A program made the position numbers and the translations under genes. Below are positions 26,507 through 35,751 of a DNA stretch of 64,000 nucleotides, piece by piece. Position 1 is the first letter of the stretch; every line of letters starts with the position of its first letter. The stretch is from Brevibacillus parabrevis (GTDB lineage Bacteria > Bacillota > Bacilli > Brevibacillales > Brevibacillaceae), in contig NZ_RHHV01000012.1 in NCBI RefSeq assembly GCF_003710905.1, forward strand, positions 496,001 through 560,000, read 5' to 3'. A model generated the notes under the pieces. It saw nothing but the letters and a program-made list of their open reading frames with translations. It did no database searches and was not told the DNA's origin.

Positions 26507-27256
26507 ATGCGCGTAACCGTACTTGGCTACCAATCTCCTTACCCAGGCCCTCAGGGTGCCACTCCAGGCTATTTGATCGAAACAGACGAAGTGAAGCTGC
26601 TCCTGGATTGCGGAAGCGGGGTGCTTTCCCAGTTAGGCGTTCATTTGCCTGTTTACGAAGTGGACGCCTTGCTATTGTCTCACTATCATCACGACCATGT
26701 GGCAGATGTCGGTGTGTTGCAGTACGGCTTGATGGTTCATCAACTGTTCGGACAGCGGCCTGCTGACAAGCCGCTCCCCATCTACGCTCCAGACAAGCCA
26801 GAGGGACAGACAAAAACGTTGACGTACCGGGACGCAACCCGCTTTTTTCCGGTTCACGCGGAGACCAGCCTGTCCATTGGAGATGCGCACATCTCCTTTT
26901 TGCGTACCGACCATGGAGACGGCGACCCTTGCTATGCGATGCGCCTTGTGGCAAACGGCAAGACGCTGGTGTATGGCGCAGACAGCGGGCCTGGAACCAA
27001 CTGGAGCGGTTTTGTCGATGGGGCAGACCTGTTCATTTGCGAAGGGACTTATTTGGATCATAATCTGCCTTCCAGGCCAAACGGGCATTTGTCCGTTCGC
27101 CAGGCAGCGGAGTTGGCGCAAGCGCACCACTGTCGTTCTTTGCTGATCACCCATCTGTTTCACGGGTATCCGGAGAGCGACGTACTGGCGCAGGCAGAGG
27201 CGTTTGTGGCAGGTCCCGTCTATGCGGCCCGGATTGGATTGAAAATCGAACTATAA
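26507..27256 (+). CDS. MBL-fold metallo-hydrolase
   Basis: 249-residue cytoplasmic hydrolase of the metallo-beta-lactamase fold, YhfI/RNase Z-like subgroup. The metal motif SHYHHDHVAD (HxHxDH) is near residue 63, with later ligands in RTDHGDGDPCYAMRL, YGADSGPG and ICEGTYLDHN, then LITHLFHGYP. ATG 26507 follows gggagtga; the upstream in-frame ATG 26429 lies in the divergent gene and has no ribosome site. It is followed 35 bp later by mnmM and is probably cotranscribed. Substrate (phosphodiester or thioester) is not determined. Confidence 0.85.
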   Translation: MRVTVLGYQSPYPGPQGATPGYLIETDEVKLLLDCGSGVLSQLGVHLPVYEVDALLLSHYHHDHVADVGVLQYGLMVHQLFGQRPADKPLPIYAPDKPEGQTKTLTYRDATRFFPVHAETSLSIGDAHISFLRTDHGDGDPCYAMRLVANGKTLVYGADSGPGTNWSGFVDGADLFICEGTYLDHNLPSRPNGHLSVRQAAELAQAHHCRSLLITHLFHGYPESDVLAQAEAFVAGPVYAARIGLKIEL

Positions 27257-27291
27257 GCGGCGTGTGCGACACAAAGAGAGGAGAGAGGGCA

Positions 27292-27852
27292 GTGTTTCCA
27301 AATGTATTAGAGGTAGCACGAAAACTGATTCGCGAGCGAGTACAACCGGGAGAAACGGTGATTGACGCCACGATGGGCAACGGAAATGACACCATGTTTC
27401 TGGCGCAGCTCGTCCAGGAGACCGGGAAAGTCATCGCTTTTGATATTCAGCCACAGGCGATTGCCAAAACGAAAGAGCGATTGGAGCGCGAAGGCTTGGC
27501 AGAGCGCGTCGAGCTGAAGCTGGCCAGTCACGAGGAGATCGACCGACTGGACGGGCAAGCAGGTGCGATCATGTTCAATCTCGGTTATTTGCCAGGCGGC
27601 GACAAAGAAATTACGACGCAAGCGACGAGCACGATTCGAGCGATCCAGTCTGGTCTGCAAGTGCTTCGACCAGGGGGAGTCATGACCGTCATGATCTACT
27701 GGGGCCACACAGCAGGCGAAGTCGAGAAGGAAGCCGTCGAGTCTTTTTGCCAGGAACTCAGCCAGCTTGAGTTTCTCGTGCTGAAATACCAGTACGTCAA
27801 CCAGCAAAACCAGGCTCCCTTTTTGCTGGCGATCGAACGCCGGGGGCAATGA
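27292..27852 (+). CDS. mnmM: tRNA 5-aminomethyl-2-thiouridine methyltransferase MnmM (YtqB-like)
   Basis: 186-residue class I SAM methyltransferase. The SAM motif DATMGNGNDTMFLAQLV, acidic FDIQPQAI and NLGYLPGGDKEITT match YtqB, shown to be MnmM, which methylates the wobble uridine (nm5s2U to mnm5s2U) of tRNAs in Gram-positive bacteria. Start GTG 27292 follows gagagagg and yields MFPNVLEVARKLI; the longer GTG 27262 is less likely. It adds to the tRNA-modification genes in this window (miaA, miaB). Confidence 0.85.
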   Translation: MFPNVLEVARKLIRERVQPGETVIDATMGNGNDTMFLAQLVQETGKVIAFDIQPQAIAKTKERLEREGLAERVELKLASHEEIDRLDGQAGAIMFNLGYLPGGDKEITTQATSTIRAIQSGLQVLRPGGVMTVMIYWGHTAGEVEKEAVESFCQELSQLEFLVLKYQYVNQQNQAPFLLAIERRGQ

Positions 27853-28015
27853 GTTCATTTCCCTTTCCCGGGCAAGCGCATATTCCGACAGATTACGGAA
27901 CGGGTACGAGAAATTTGTCTGGAGCTGGAATAGGCTTGCTGTTCGCAAAATAGGCACGCCCCTGCCGTTTTTCACACATACCTTATGGTGAGGAATGGAG
28001 CAAGGGGGATCTTTT

Positions 28016-29116
28016 GTGAACAGAATCGGCATTATGTTGGATTGGGGCATTATGCAGAAAGGGATCAAAGGAGACAAGTCTTACGAGCGTCTGCCGTACT
28101 ATGTGGAAATCGGCAAAGAGCTCGGATTGGAGCCTGTCTTTTTTCACCCCAGGCATGTCCTTGCAGGCGATGAACGGGTGCAGGGCTATTTTTGGAACGG
28201 ACACAGACTCGTTTCCCGATTGGTCCATATACCGAAAGTGATCCATAATCGCGTCCTGACAGGGGATCAAAAGGCCCGTGCCGTCATCTCCAGACTGAGC
28301 AGGAAAAAGACGGTCTTTAACGGCCTCGTTGTCCGTGACAAGCGCAAGGTCCACCAGATGCTTTGGAAAAATGAGCAGATTCGTCCATACTTGCCTAACA
28401 CGGTTCCCTATTCAGGAGAACAGCTTCGCCAGTTTCTCGATAAATACCAAGTTGTCTACGTCAAGCCGTCGATTGGCTCTGTCGGCATCGGAGTAGCCAG
28501 AATCGAGCGACACGGCAGCGACTACCACTTTATCGCTTCGAAAAAACGCAAAGTGATGTCACGCCCCGAACTGTTGGCGGCTGTCCGCCGTTGGGTCGGC
28601 AACAAGCGCTTTCTCATCCAGCGCGGGATTCCGCTGGCGCGTTACGGAGGAAAAACGTTTGACATCCGTGTATCGGTGCAAAAAAACAGGGAGCGGGACT
28701 GGACAGTGAGCGGTATGGTTGCCAAAGTGGCCAACAGCAAAAACAAGCTGAGCAACCTTTCACGGGGCGGAAGAGCGGTTCCTTTTTCGGAGGCTGTGTC
28801 GACCCTGTTCACGCCTGAACAACAAGCGCAGACGGTCCAGCGAATCAATGACGCGGCAGTAGCGATCGCGAAACAGTACGGGCGTCATTTTCCTTCTCTG
28901 GCCGACCTTGGCATGGACATGGGGATCGACGAGAAAGGCAATCCGTATTTGATCGAGGTCAATGTGCGCGATCAGCGCTATTCCTTTTTCAAAGCAGGGG
29001 AAAAAGCGATGTTCAAGCAGACGTATCGTCATCCGATGGAGTATGCATTGACATTGATCGAGGAGCAAAAGCTCAGAAAAAAACATGCGGCCCAATACTT
29101 GCGGCTGCACGGTTGA
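28016..29116 (+). CDS. YheC/YheD-family endospore-associated ATP-grasp protein
   Basis: 366-residue protein of the YheC/D family (PF14398), found in spore coats and predicted to be an ATP-grasp ligase. Start is GTG 28016 after aaggggga. Visible ATP-grasp features are YVKPSIGSVGIGVARIE (about residue 150), FDIRVSVQ (about 220) and the Mg-binding end DMGIDEKGNPYLIEVNVR (about 300). It would join a carboxylate to an amine or thiol using ATP; the substrate is unknown. A CATACCTTA at 27977 resembles the -10 of mother-cell sigma factors, but its -35 spacing is poor. A terminator follows. Confidence 0.85.
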   Translation: MNRIGIMLDWGIMQKGIKGDKSYERLPYYVEIGKELGLEPVFFHPRHVLAGDERVQGYFWNGHRLVSRLVHIPKVIHNRVLTGDQKARAVISRLSRKKTVFNGLVVRDKRKVHQMLWKNEQIRPYLPNTVPYSGEQLRQFLDKYQVVYVKPSIGSVGIGVARIERHGSDYHFIASKKRKVMSRPELLAAVRRWVGNKRFLIQRGIPLARYGGKTFDIRVSVQKNRERDWTVSGMVAKVANSKNKLSNLSRGGRAVPFSEAVSTLFTPEQQAQTVQRINDAAVAIAKQYGRHFPSLADLGMDMGIDEKGNPYLIEVNVRDQRYSFFKAGEKAMFKQTYRHPMEYALTLIEEQKLRKKHAAQYLRLHG

Positions 29117-29122
29117 CGCTGG

Positions 29123-29157
29123 AAAGCAGACCATTGCGAGAGCAACGTCTGCTTTTT
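29123..29157 (+). terminator. Intrinsic terminator after the ATP-grasp gene
   Basis: Stem aaagcagac / gtctgcttt, 15-nt loop, T5 tail. Confidence 0.75.
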
Positions 29158-29185
29158 CATTTTGGCGGGAAAAGCAAGACACGTA

Positions 29186-29213
29186 TTGACGAAAGAGAGC
29201 AGCTATGTATAAT
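29186..29213 (+). promoter_or_regulatory. Sigma-A promoter for the DUF3139 gene
   Basis: TTGACG, 16-bp spacer, TATAAT, 32 bp upstream of the start codon. Confidence 0.65.
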
Positions 29214-29244
29214 CTTGGGAAAAAGAGAAAGCGAGAAGCTGTGA

Positions 29245-29592
29245 ATGAAACGCTACGTGTGGTGGATTGTGCTGGTCGTTGTGCTCTTGCTCGTGCTGAC
29301 GCCTTTTGTTTATGTCGAATACAACAAGTACGCCTACGCCGAGCGCGTGAAAACATATTTGGTAGAGGAAGCGCATTACAAGCCAGAGCAGATCAAGTCG
29401 GTAACAGGGGTATGGAGCAAGAAGCTGCCGAGCTTTTTAGCGGAAGTCGTCTTTGCGGACGAGCCGGAAGTGACCTACATCTATTTCGCTCACAACGATG
29501 TGATGCAGTACGGTTATGTGCTCACAGACGAAGGGAAAAAGCGGGGATGGGAAGAGAAGGATCTGAAGCACGATCACCGCAAACAGGAATGA
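29245..29592 (+). CDS. DUF3139 small membrane-anchored protein
   Basis: 115-residue protein with one N-terminal hydrophobic helix (residues 4-26, VWWIVLVVVLLLVLTPFVYV) and an exposed soluble domain, matching the DUF3139 family. The helix may be an uncleaved anchor with the domain outside. It has its own promoter and is flanked by terminators, so it is monocistronic. No function is known. Confidence 0.78.
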   Translation: MKRYVWWIVLVVVLLLVLTPFVYVEYNKYAYAERVKTYLVEEAHYKPEQIKSVTGVWSKKLPSFLAEVVFADEPEVTYIYFAHNDVMQYGYVLTDEGKKRGWEEKDLKHDHRKQE

Positions 29593-29613
29593 CGGGAAAA
29601 GCTGATGGAGAAC

Positions 29614-29646
29614 GAAAAGGACGGCGGCGCTGGCCCCCGTCTTTTT
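29614..29646. terminator. Hairpin terminator between convergent DUF3139 and darB genes
   Basis: Stem built on gacgg / ccgtc with a GC-rich loop; aaaagg on the left and cttttt on the right give T-runs on both strands. Confidence 0.6.
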
Positions 29647-29656
29647 GCATGCAACG

Positions 29657-30130
29657 TCAAGCTTTCTCTTGTGCCGACTGCTGTTCGGCCAATGGGTACG
29701 GCAAGTTGCGGAAATGGCGATAAACCAGAGCCAAAATCGATTTGCGCGTTAAAATTCCTTGGAAGTAATGCTCCTTGTCTTCAATACAGACAAACGGGTG
29801 ATTAATCGAGACTTCCAAAGCCTTTAAAAATTCATCCGTATCATTCAGACGCGGCACTTTCGTGTCCATGACATCATCGACGGTATGCTCGGAGATTTTT
29901 TCAAGCTCGAAGCGTTCGAGTCCAAGCGATTTGTTGATAATCATGTTTGTGCTGATCAAACCGTGCAAACGGTATTGGTGATCCAGTACCGGAACAGCCG
30001 AGTAACCGGATTTGATGAGGACGAGCAGGGCGTGCTCAAGTGAGTTCCCCAATTGCACATGAGCGACCTTAGTGGAAGCGATAATAAGCTCTTTAATGGG
30101 AGTATGTAACAATGGAATTTCCTGATTCAT
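29657..30130 (-). CDS. darB: c-di-AMP receptor, CBS-domain protein DarB/CbpB
   Basis: 157-residue protein with two CBS motifs (AHVQLGNSLEHALLVLIKSGYSAVPVLD and a second around VDDVMDTKVPRLND). It aligns well with B. subtilis DarB (YkuL), which binds cyclic di-AMP and, when free, stimulates the (p)ppGpp synthetase Rel and pyruvate carboxylase. I place the start at ATG 30130-30128 with aaaggtgg eight bases upstream; GTG 30142 is an alternative overlapping the ribosome site. It faces the DUF3139 gene across a shared terminator. Confidence 0.88.
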   Translation of the reverse strand: MNQEIPLLHTPIKELIIASTKVAHVQLGNSLEHALLVLIKSGYSAVPVLDHQYRLHGLISTNMIINKSLGLERFELEKISEHTVDDVMDTKVPRLNDTDEFLKALEVSINHPFVCIEDKEHYFQGILTRKSILALVYRHFRNLPYPLAEQQSAQEKA

Positions 30131-30228
30131 CAGATCGACCACCTTTTCTGTCGTCTACGGCAGCCAATGCGCTGCCAGTGATCCTCTTCTATGATACCGT
30201 AAGTGCGGTGCCAGCGGTAGATCTACAC

Positions 30229-30254
30229 AAAAAAAGCCCGGCAGTTTGCCAGGC
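30229..30254 (-). terminator. Intrinsic terminator after the acyltransferase gene (minus strand)
   Basis: On the minus strand gcctggc / gccgggc with loop aaact, then T7. Located 97 bp after the acyltransferase stop. Confidence 0.75.
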
Positions 30255-30350
30255 AAAGAATCGAGGTGTGGAACAATTGTCCCTGATTCTAGTATGCAAG
30301 AAGGAGCCTTTGATTACATTAGGAGTTTGGAGGAAAGCAAACGCGGGGCG

Positions 30351-31490
30351 CTATGCTTTGTAAACTTCCGTCTTGTAAAGCGGCTTGGATGTCGCCTTGC
30401 CTTTTCCCCGCATCCAGTGCGAGACGAGGGTATGCTCGTACAGGAAAATACAGAGCGGTGGCGTCACGACGAACATCGCCAGCATAATCCAGGGCGTGGA
30501 CCAATCCAGCCGGAAAATGACATAGCTCTCAAGCAAAAACAAGATCAGCGGATGGACGAGATAGATCGCCATGTTTTGCCGGGCCATGTCCGATAGCCAT
30601 TGCCCGAACTTGGGCAGCTTTCCGAGATAGCGGGAAAGCGAGTAAAAGCTGATCAGAAAGCTTGTCGTATAGAGCAAATAGAGCGGATTGAAGATGTTCA
30701 GGCTCTCGTAATACGACTTCGAGCCGCTCACGAAATCGTTTGCAATACAGAGCGCGGTGATCAGCGTGACGATACAGGCAGGCACTTGCAAACGCCATGT
30801 CCAGGCTCGCCATTTTTCCAGGTTCAGGCCAGCGTATGCACCGAGGGCGAACGTGAAGATGTACATATGCACGTAGTTTTGTCCAGCCACATACGTATGC
30901 TGGAAAAAAGTCAAAAGCGGTGAAGCTGCCCAGTCGATTTCCCAGAGCGGGTGGATGAACAAGTAGTTGTAAATCCCGTACAAGCCGATTTGTCCAACAA
31001 AAAGCACAACGAGCGTGCGAAAGCGCAAAAATCGCTCAAACCATGGCTTGATCAGGCAAAACAGCAGACACAGCTGCAAGTAAAGCGGGATGTAGTACAG
31101 ATGGTAAAAGGCGCTGCCGGTAAAAAGGCTGTCCAAAAACGGAACAGCCAACACGCTCGGATCAACCGTCTGGAGCTTGAAACAGGTGAAGATCGCCGTC
31201 CAGATCACGTACGGCACAATGATGACCCGAAAACGCTTTTTCCAGAAGACAGCCCAGTTCATCTCCCGTTGCTGATACCAGTAAAACAGCAGCATGCCCG
31301 TCGCAAAAATAAACAGAGAGCGCCCGAAGCGCAACAAAATGAGCAGAACGGTTTCGATTTCGCCATTCCAAGGATAGTCTTGCTGGTTTTCCACAAAAAA
31401 ACCGAGAATGTGAATCGCAAGTACAGAGAGTGCTCCAAAAACAAAAAGGGCATTCAGATCCTGAAACGTCCCCTTTCGATCGCTATTCAT
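30351..31490 (-). CDS. Membrane acyltransferase (acyltransferase_3 / OafA-YrhL family)
   Basis: 379-residue protein with about ten transmembrane segments, N-terminal motif DLNALFVFGALSVLAIHILGFF and the R-x10-H-like arrangement of the acyltransferase 3 family (PF01757). Members acetylate or acylate cell-surface polysaccharides or peptidoglycan. Start ATG 31490 follows gggagga on the minus strand; a longer frame begins at TTG 31502 within the ribosome site. It lies 54 bp downstream of lipL on the same strand. The acceptor is unknown; the neighbouring SLH protein makes a cell-wall polymer a reasonable guess. Confidence 0.82.
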   Translation of the reverse strand: MNSDRKGTFQDLNALFVFGALSVLAIHILGFFVENQQDYPWNGEIETVLLILLRFGRSLFIFATGMLLFYWYQQREMNWAVFWKKRFRVIIVPYVIWTAIFTCFKLQTVDPSVLAVPFLDSLFTGSAFYHLYYIPLYLQLCLLFCLIKPWFERFLRFRTLVVLFVGQIGLYGIYNYLFIHPLWEIDWAASPLLTFFQHTYVAGQNYVHMYIFTFALGAYAGLNLEKWRAWTWRLQVPACIVTLITALCIANDFVSGSKSYYESLNIFNPLYLLYTTSFLISFYSLSRYLGKLPKFGQWLSDMARQNMAIYLVHPLILFLLESYVIFRLDWSTPWIMLAMFVVTPPLCIFLYEHTLVSHWMRGKGKATSKPLYKTEVYKA

Positions 31491-31544
31491 AAATCCTCCC
31501 AAAGTCTCACCGGCTACACCACCTGATTTTCCAGATGGAAAAGC

Positions 31545-32387
31545 TTATTTAGGCAAACGCCATTGGGGTATAGCCAGTTCTTTTGCGGTAAAGGAGAAAA
31601 GCTGCAAGCGCTGGGACAGATGATGCTCCGATTCGGCCAGCAACGACTCCTCTACGGAAAAAGGAACAGAGATGACAGGCCACTGGGAACGAATCGCAGC
31701 GAACAAACGCGCTTTTACATCGTCGACAGTAGTCGGCTTCCCGGTCAGTCCGGCAATGCTGCCTACCGTCGAGCCAACGATGCCAGGAATCGGCTTGTGC
31801 GCTTCCATCTCATCCAGTCCGGCCAGCGCATAAAAACGCTCCATCCATTCCCCGCGCGGTCTTTCCTCTATATTAATGCAAATCTGCAAAATCGATCCGT
31901 AGCGGGTACGGCGCTGCGCCATTCCCCCGATTTTTTTCCCGTGCAAGGAAAAATCGTACTCTCCGGCACAGTAAGATCCGACGACCTCGCCAAATTCCAG
32001 CTCGCCGTAGTCGCGCAGCCCAACTTGAAGCATGTCGGCTACAAAAGCAAAGAAAGCATCGATGGAGATTGCCGTATCGGGCAAGAGCCAGGCGATGTTG
32101 AGCACACCAGCATCCAGCGGTACACAGGCGCCGCCGGAAGATCGCAGCACACAGCCGAAGCCATCCTGACCGAACTGGTGCAGAGCTTGCTCCAGATGGG
32201 GGAGTCTGGCGTCTCTGCGCCCCAGATACAAAGCCTGATCGTATACCCAAAGGTGGATGATCGGTACAGCAGATTCCCGTTGCATACCAGCCGCCAAAGC
32301 CTCGTCGCGATACAACGGTTCAAGCGGTTGCCCTTGATAAATTCCTGAATCCATCCAGTGGAAAGGCTGATTGACAGAAAATGACAT
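31545..32387 (-). CDS. lipL: Octanoyl-[GcvH]:protein N-octanoyltransferase LipL
   Basis: 280-residue member of the biotin/lipoate ligase fold. The segment [24 protein letters not shown] (catalytic cysteine about residue 141, conserved lysine in GKKIGG) and [17 protein letters not shown] match B. subtilis LipL (YwfL), which moves octanoyl from GcvH to the E2 subunits of 2-oxoacid dehydrogenases. It lacks the ATP-dependent lipoate ligase features. ATG 32387 follows gaggag on the minus strand. An ATTATA (TATAAT on the minus strand) at 32422 could be its -10, but the -35 is weak. Confidence 0.85.
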   Translation of the reverse strand: MSFSVNQPFHWMDSGIYQGQPLEPLYRDEALAAGMQRESAVPIIHLWVYDQALYLGRRDARLPHLEQALHQFGQDGFGCVLRSSGGACVPLDAGVLNIAWLLPDTAISIDAFFAFVADMLQVGLRDYGELEFGEVVGSYCAGEYDFSLHGKKIGGMAQRRTRYGSILQICINIEERPRGEWMERFYALAGLDEMEAHKPIPGIVGSTVGSIAGLTGKPTTVDDVKARLFAAIRSQWPVISVPFSVEESLLAESEHHLSQRLQLFSFTAKELAIPQWRLPK

Positions 32388-32501
32388 GAAAAAGGCTCCT
32401 CACAGGACAAGAATAGCTATCATTATACAACTGAACCGTGTACATTTCTAGGTTTTCGCCCCCCTTTTTTCTGGATGGGAAAAGCTTGCAGACAAGCCTG
32501 A

Positions 32502-32543
32502 GAAAAACAACACCCGACAAGCAGAGAGGCGCGTGTCGGGTGT
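32502..32543 (-). terminator. Intrinsic terminator after the SLH gene (minus strand)
   Basis: On the minus strand a perfect 10-bp stem acacccgaca / tgtcgggtgt with a 14-nt loop and tgttttt tail. Confidence 0.8.
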
Positions 32544-32550
32544 ATGGGGG

Positions 32551-33777
32551 TTACTTCACTTCTTTCAGTTGGAAATTGTCCAGGTAAGTCATTTTGCGAG
32601 GAGCTTCTTCTGCCGCATCCTCTTGCATGTACAGACCAAGCTGTGTTCCTTCTTGCTTGATTTGTTGCTGTCCGAACAAATACTGATCGTTCGCATAAAT
32701 CGAAACCGTGTTGCCTTTGACAGCTACCTTCAGGCGGTTGGACGATTTTAGCTTGTAGGAACCGGATGCGATGACATCGATGTCGTCTTTGTTGGCGTCT
32801 GACACTTTGCCGAGAACGACGCGATCTTTTTGGACGAACACGACATTGGCTTTTCCGTCTTTTCCGTTGAAGAAAAGTCCGGCCAATCCATTCGTACCCG
32901 ATACGTTTACATCGATGCTCAGCTCGTAATTTTCCGGTTTGGCGGATTCATTCCAGCTGAGCGGCAGGAAGTAGTGGTCGACGTCGTCATCGTCGGAAAC
33001 AGCCGTTGCTTGCTTGCTGATGACGCCCCAGCTTCCGGTAGCCTTTTTCGTATCCCAGTTTTTCAGATCTGTGCTGGAAAAAGAGTCGCTGATGTTGATC
33101 GGTTCAGGCTTTGGCGGTTCCGGGTTCGGGAAGACGACTTTTGTTTCGTCGTCGCGGTCCAGGATGGCCCGGTACAGCAAGGAAGCAGCTTCTGCGCGAG
33201 TGATCGGGTCTTGCGGGCGGAAGTAGCTGTTGTAGCCTTTCATCAAATCAGTTTGCAGGGCGATGGCGATGTACGGACGCAGGGCGGAAGAAATTTCGTT
33301 TTGATCCCGGAAGTTCTTCAACTGATCCAGGTCCGCCTTGTATTTTTTGTCATAGCCAAGCAGTCGAACGAGAGCCACCGCAATATCTTCGCGGACGGCG
33401 GATTGATCCGGTTTGTACGTGTAGGTGGAACCGGATTTGTAGCCAGTCAAGTAAGGCTTTGCGTACTCGACGTAATAAAACGCCCAGTGGGAACGGGGAA
33501 CATCTTTAAACGTTGGACTGACGGAGTTTTTCTGGATGTTGACATCAGCTGCCGCAATCATGATTTTGGCAAACTCTGCGCGGGTTACCTGATTGTTGGG
33601 ACGGAAAGTCCGGTCGTCATATCCTTTGATGATCCCTTTTGCTGCCATTTCGGTGATTTCCTTGTACGCCCAGTGACTGCGGGGAACGTCCGAGAATGAA
33701 GTCGAAGCGGCACCGACAAAAGGGATGGCAGTCAGGAACATCAACACCGACAGAAGTAAGGCGAATGCTCGTTTCAT
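32551..33777 (-). CDS. S-layer-homology (SLH) domain surface protein
   Basis: 408-residue exported protein. Signal peptide residues 1-24 (MKRAFALLLSVLMFLTAIPFVGAAS), three SLH modules (about 27-85, FSDVPRSHWAYKEITEMAAKGIIKGYDDRTFRPNN; about 90-150; about 155-210) that attach to pyruvylated cell-wall polysaccharide, a proline-rich hinge (PNPEPPKPEP), and a C-terminal beta-sandwich of the LamG/concanavalin type (about 225-405). Start ATG 33777 follows gaggtc. The ligand of the C-terminal domain is unknown. It is monocistronic, with a strong terminator. Confidence 0.88.
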   Translation of the reverse strand: MKRAFALLLSVLMFLTAIPFVGAASTSFSDVPRSHWAYKEITEMAAKGIIKGYDDRTFRPNNQVTRAEFAKIMIAAADVNIQKNSVSPTFKDVPRSHWAFYYVEYAKPYLTGYKSGSTYTYKPDQSAVREDIAVALVRLLGYDKKYKADLDQLKNFRDQNEISSALRPYIAIALQTDLMKGYNSYFRPQDPITRAEAASLLYRAILDRDDETKVVFPNPEPPKPEPINISDSFSSTDLKNWDTKKATGSWGVISKQATAVSDDDDVDHYFLPLSWNESAKPENYELSIDVNVSGTNGLAGLFFNGKDGKANVVFVQKDRVVLGKVSDANKDDIDVIASGSYKLKSSNRLKVAVKGNTVSIYANDQYLFGQQQIKQEGTQLGLYMQEDAAEEAPRKMTYLDNFQLKEVK

Positions 33778-34027
33778 GCTGACCTCCTCAATTTTGCTCG
33801 TGTTTTTTGGTAGCTGCCTTCTTCGACGACGTCTGGGCGAGGAATGTTGCAAGGGACAAAGTCAATTCGGGAAAATTAGGAAAAAAGACGGAGGCCGTCC
33901 GCGGAAACGGCAGGAGCGCGGGGAAGCTTCTTAGGGAAAAGGTCAGGGAATCGTCAGGCAAAAAGGCTGGGTCATTACTGTCGAATAGGCAGAAGGCAGC
34001 TTGCACCATCTTGTCTTTTATACAGTG

Positions 34028-34095
34028 AGCAGCTTTTCGTTTCGCGAATAGCGAATGCCCGGCAAACTTGCATGTTTAATCATCGAAAAGCTGCT
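34028..34095. repeat. 12-bp inverted repeat in the 456-bp gap before miaB
   Basis: Arms agcagcttttcg (34028-34039) and cgaaaagctgct (34084-34095) are exact complements separated by 44 bp. They lie in the 33778-34233 gap between the divergent SLH and miaB genes; apart from the miaB promoter and this repeat I see no gene or other structure there. It could be a large operator pair, a cruciform or an RNA hairpin. The tail after the 3' arm is not T-rich, so it is not a simple terminator. Confidence 0.55.
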
Positions 34096-34158
34096 GTTGA
34101 AAAGCGTCCTTTTCAAAACGATTCCGTTCGTTTCGTACATATTTTGCCTCATTATGCA

Positions 34159-34189
34159 TTGGCTTTTGTATGCACCAAAATGCTATAAT
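34159..34189 (+). promoter_or_regulatory. Promoter for miaB-ricA
   Basis: TTGGCT, 19-bp spacer, TGC-TATAAT (extended -10). Located 45 bp before the start codon. Confidence 0.6.
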
Positions 34190-34233
34190 TCTTTATTGGT
34201 TACTTATAAAGAAAATACTAGCTGAGGTGATAC

Positions 34234-35748
34234 ATGATGACGGAATCGAAAGTGGCGACTCCGGACTTAAAATCCGCCAAGTCACCGAAAACAACGGCGG
34301 ACTTTGCGAAATACTTTCAGCCCCCGTCCTTGAAAGATGCGAAAAAGCGGGGAAAAGAAGAAATCCAGGTGCTTTACGATTTCGCGATCCCGGAAGACAT
34401 GCAAGGAATCGGAAAAGGAAAGCGTTATCACGTTCGCACATACGGCTGTCAGATGAACGAGCATGACTCCGAGACGATCTCCGGCATTTTGCAGCAGATG
34501 GGCTACACTTCCACAGACGATGTGGAAGCGGCGGATGTCATCTTGTTCAATACCTGTGCCATCCGCGAAAATGCGGAGGATAAAGTGTTTGGCGAGCTGG
34601 GACATATGAAACGGCTCAAGCATAACAACCCGAACCTGATTCTCGGCGTTTGCGGCTGTATGTCCCAGGAAGAGAAGGTCGTCAACAAAATCTTGAAAAG
34701 CTACCAGCAAGTCGATTTGATCTTTGGGACGCATAACATTCACCGCTTGCCGCAGCTGATGCGCGATGCCATGTTCAGCAAGGAAATGGTGATCGAGGTA
34801 TGGTCCAAGGAAGGCGACATCGTCGAGAACATGCCGAAGCAGCGGGAAGGAAACACCAAGGCATGGGTCAACATCATGTACGGCTGTGACAAGTTCTGTA
34901 CGTACTGCATCGTGCCGTATACGCGAGGAAAAGAGCGGAGCCGCCGTCCGGAAGACGTCATCGCGGAAGTCCGCGACCTCGCCCGCCAAGGCTTCAAGGA
35001 AATTATGCTGCTCGGCCAAAACGTCAACGCCTACGGAAAAGACTTTGAAGACATCGAGTATGGCTTCGGCGATCTTTTGGACGAGATTCGCAAAATCGAC
35101 ATTCCGCGCATTCGCTTCACGACGAGCCATCCCCGCGATTTTGACGACCACCTGATTGAAGTGTTGGCAAAAGGCGGAAACTTGGTGGAGCAAATTCATT
35201 TGCCAGTCCAATCCGGTTCGTCGGAGATTTTGAAGCGCATGGCTCGCAAATACACGCGGGAGCACTATTTGGAGCTTGTACGCAAAATCAAGGCTGCGAT
35301 TCCGAATGTATCCCTTTCTTCAGATATTATTGTAGGCTTCCCGGGCGAGACCGACGAGCAGTTCGAAGAGACGATCTCGATGGTCGAAGAAGTCCGGTAT
35401 GAATTTGCCTATACCTTCATCTATTCCCCGCGCGAGGGCACTCCGGCTGCTGTCATGGAAGACAACGTGCCGATGGAAGTGAAAAAAGCGCGCCTCTACC
35501 GTCTGAACGAAGTGCTGGCTCGGATCGGCCTGGAAGAGAACAAAAAGCTGCAGGATCAGGTTCTGGAAGTGCTGGTAGAAGGCGAGTCGAAAAACAACCC
35601 GAACGTATTGGCTGGCCGCACGCGCACGAACAAGCTCGTGCACTTCACGGCAGACAAGTCTTTGATTGGTCAATATGTGCATGTCAAAATTACAGATGCG
35701 AAAACGTGGACGCTTCATGGCGAACTCGTAACCAAAGTCGAGGTGTAG
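34234..35748 (+). CDS. miaB: tRNA-2-methylthio-N6-dimethylallyladenosine synthase MiaB
   Basis: 504-residue radical-SAM methylthiotransferase acting on position 37 of tRNAs after MiaA. UPF0004 cysteines in [21 protein letters not shown] and [11 protein letters not shown]; radical-SAM CxxxCxxC in [17 protein letters not shown] (about residue 213); TRAM domain at the C-terminus. The long 60-residue N-terminal extension is usual for bacillar MiaB. Start ATGATG 34234/34237 after gaggtg. The next gene, ricA, starts three bases after the stop; in B. subtilis the RicAFT complex is needed for MiaB activity, so the pairing is functional. Confidence 0.95.
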   Translation: MMTESKVATPDLKSAKSPKTTADFAKYFQPPSLKDAKKRGKEEIQVLYDFAIPEDMQGIGKGKRYHVRTYGCQMNEHDSETISGILQQMGYTSTDDVEAADVILFNTCAIRENAEDKVFGELGHMKRLKHNNPNLILGVCGCMSQEEKVVNKILKSYQQVDLIFGTHNIHRLPQLMRDAMFSKEMVIEVWSKEGDIVENMPKQREGNTKAWVNIMYGCDKFCTYCIVPYTRGKERSRRPEDVIAEVRDLARQGFKEIMLLGQNVNAYGKDFEDIEYGFGDLLDEIRKIDIPRIRFTTSHPRDFDDHLIEVLAKGGNLVEQIHLPVQSGSSEILKRMARKYTREHYLELVRKIKAAIPNVSLSSDIIVGFPGETDEQFEETISMVEEVRYEFAYTFIYSPREGTPAAVMEDNVPMEVKKARLYRLNEVLARIGLEENKKLQDQVLEVLVEGESKNNPNVLAGRTRTNKLVHFTADKSLIGQYVHVKITDAKTWTLHGELVTKVEV

Positions 35749-35751
35749 AAG

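Noticed and set aside
27977..27985. CATACCTTA as a sigma-K promoter for the YheC/D gene
   Set aside because: No AC or ATA element at the required distance; kept only as a remark.
33788..34028. Short ORFs on both strands in the SLH/miaB gap
   Set aside because: Overlapping low-complexity frames with no ribosome sites or conservation signals.
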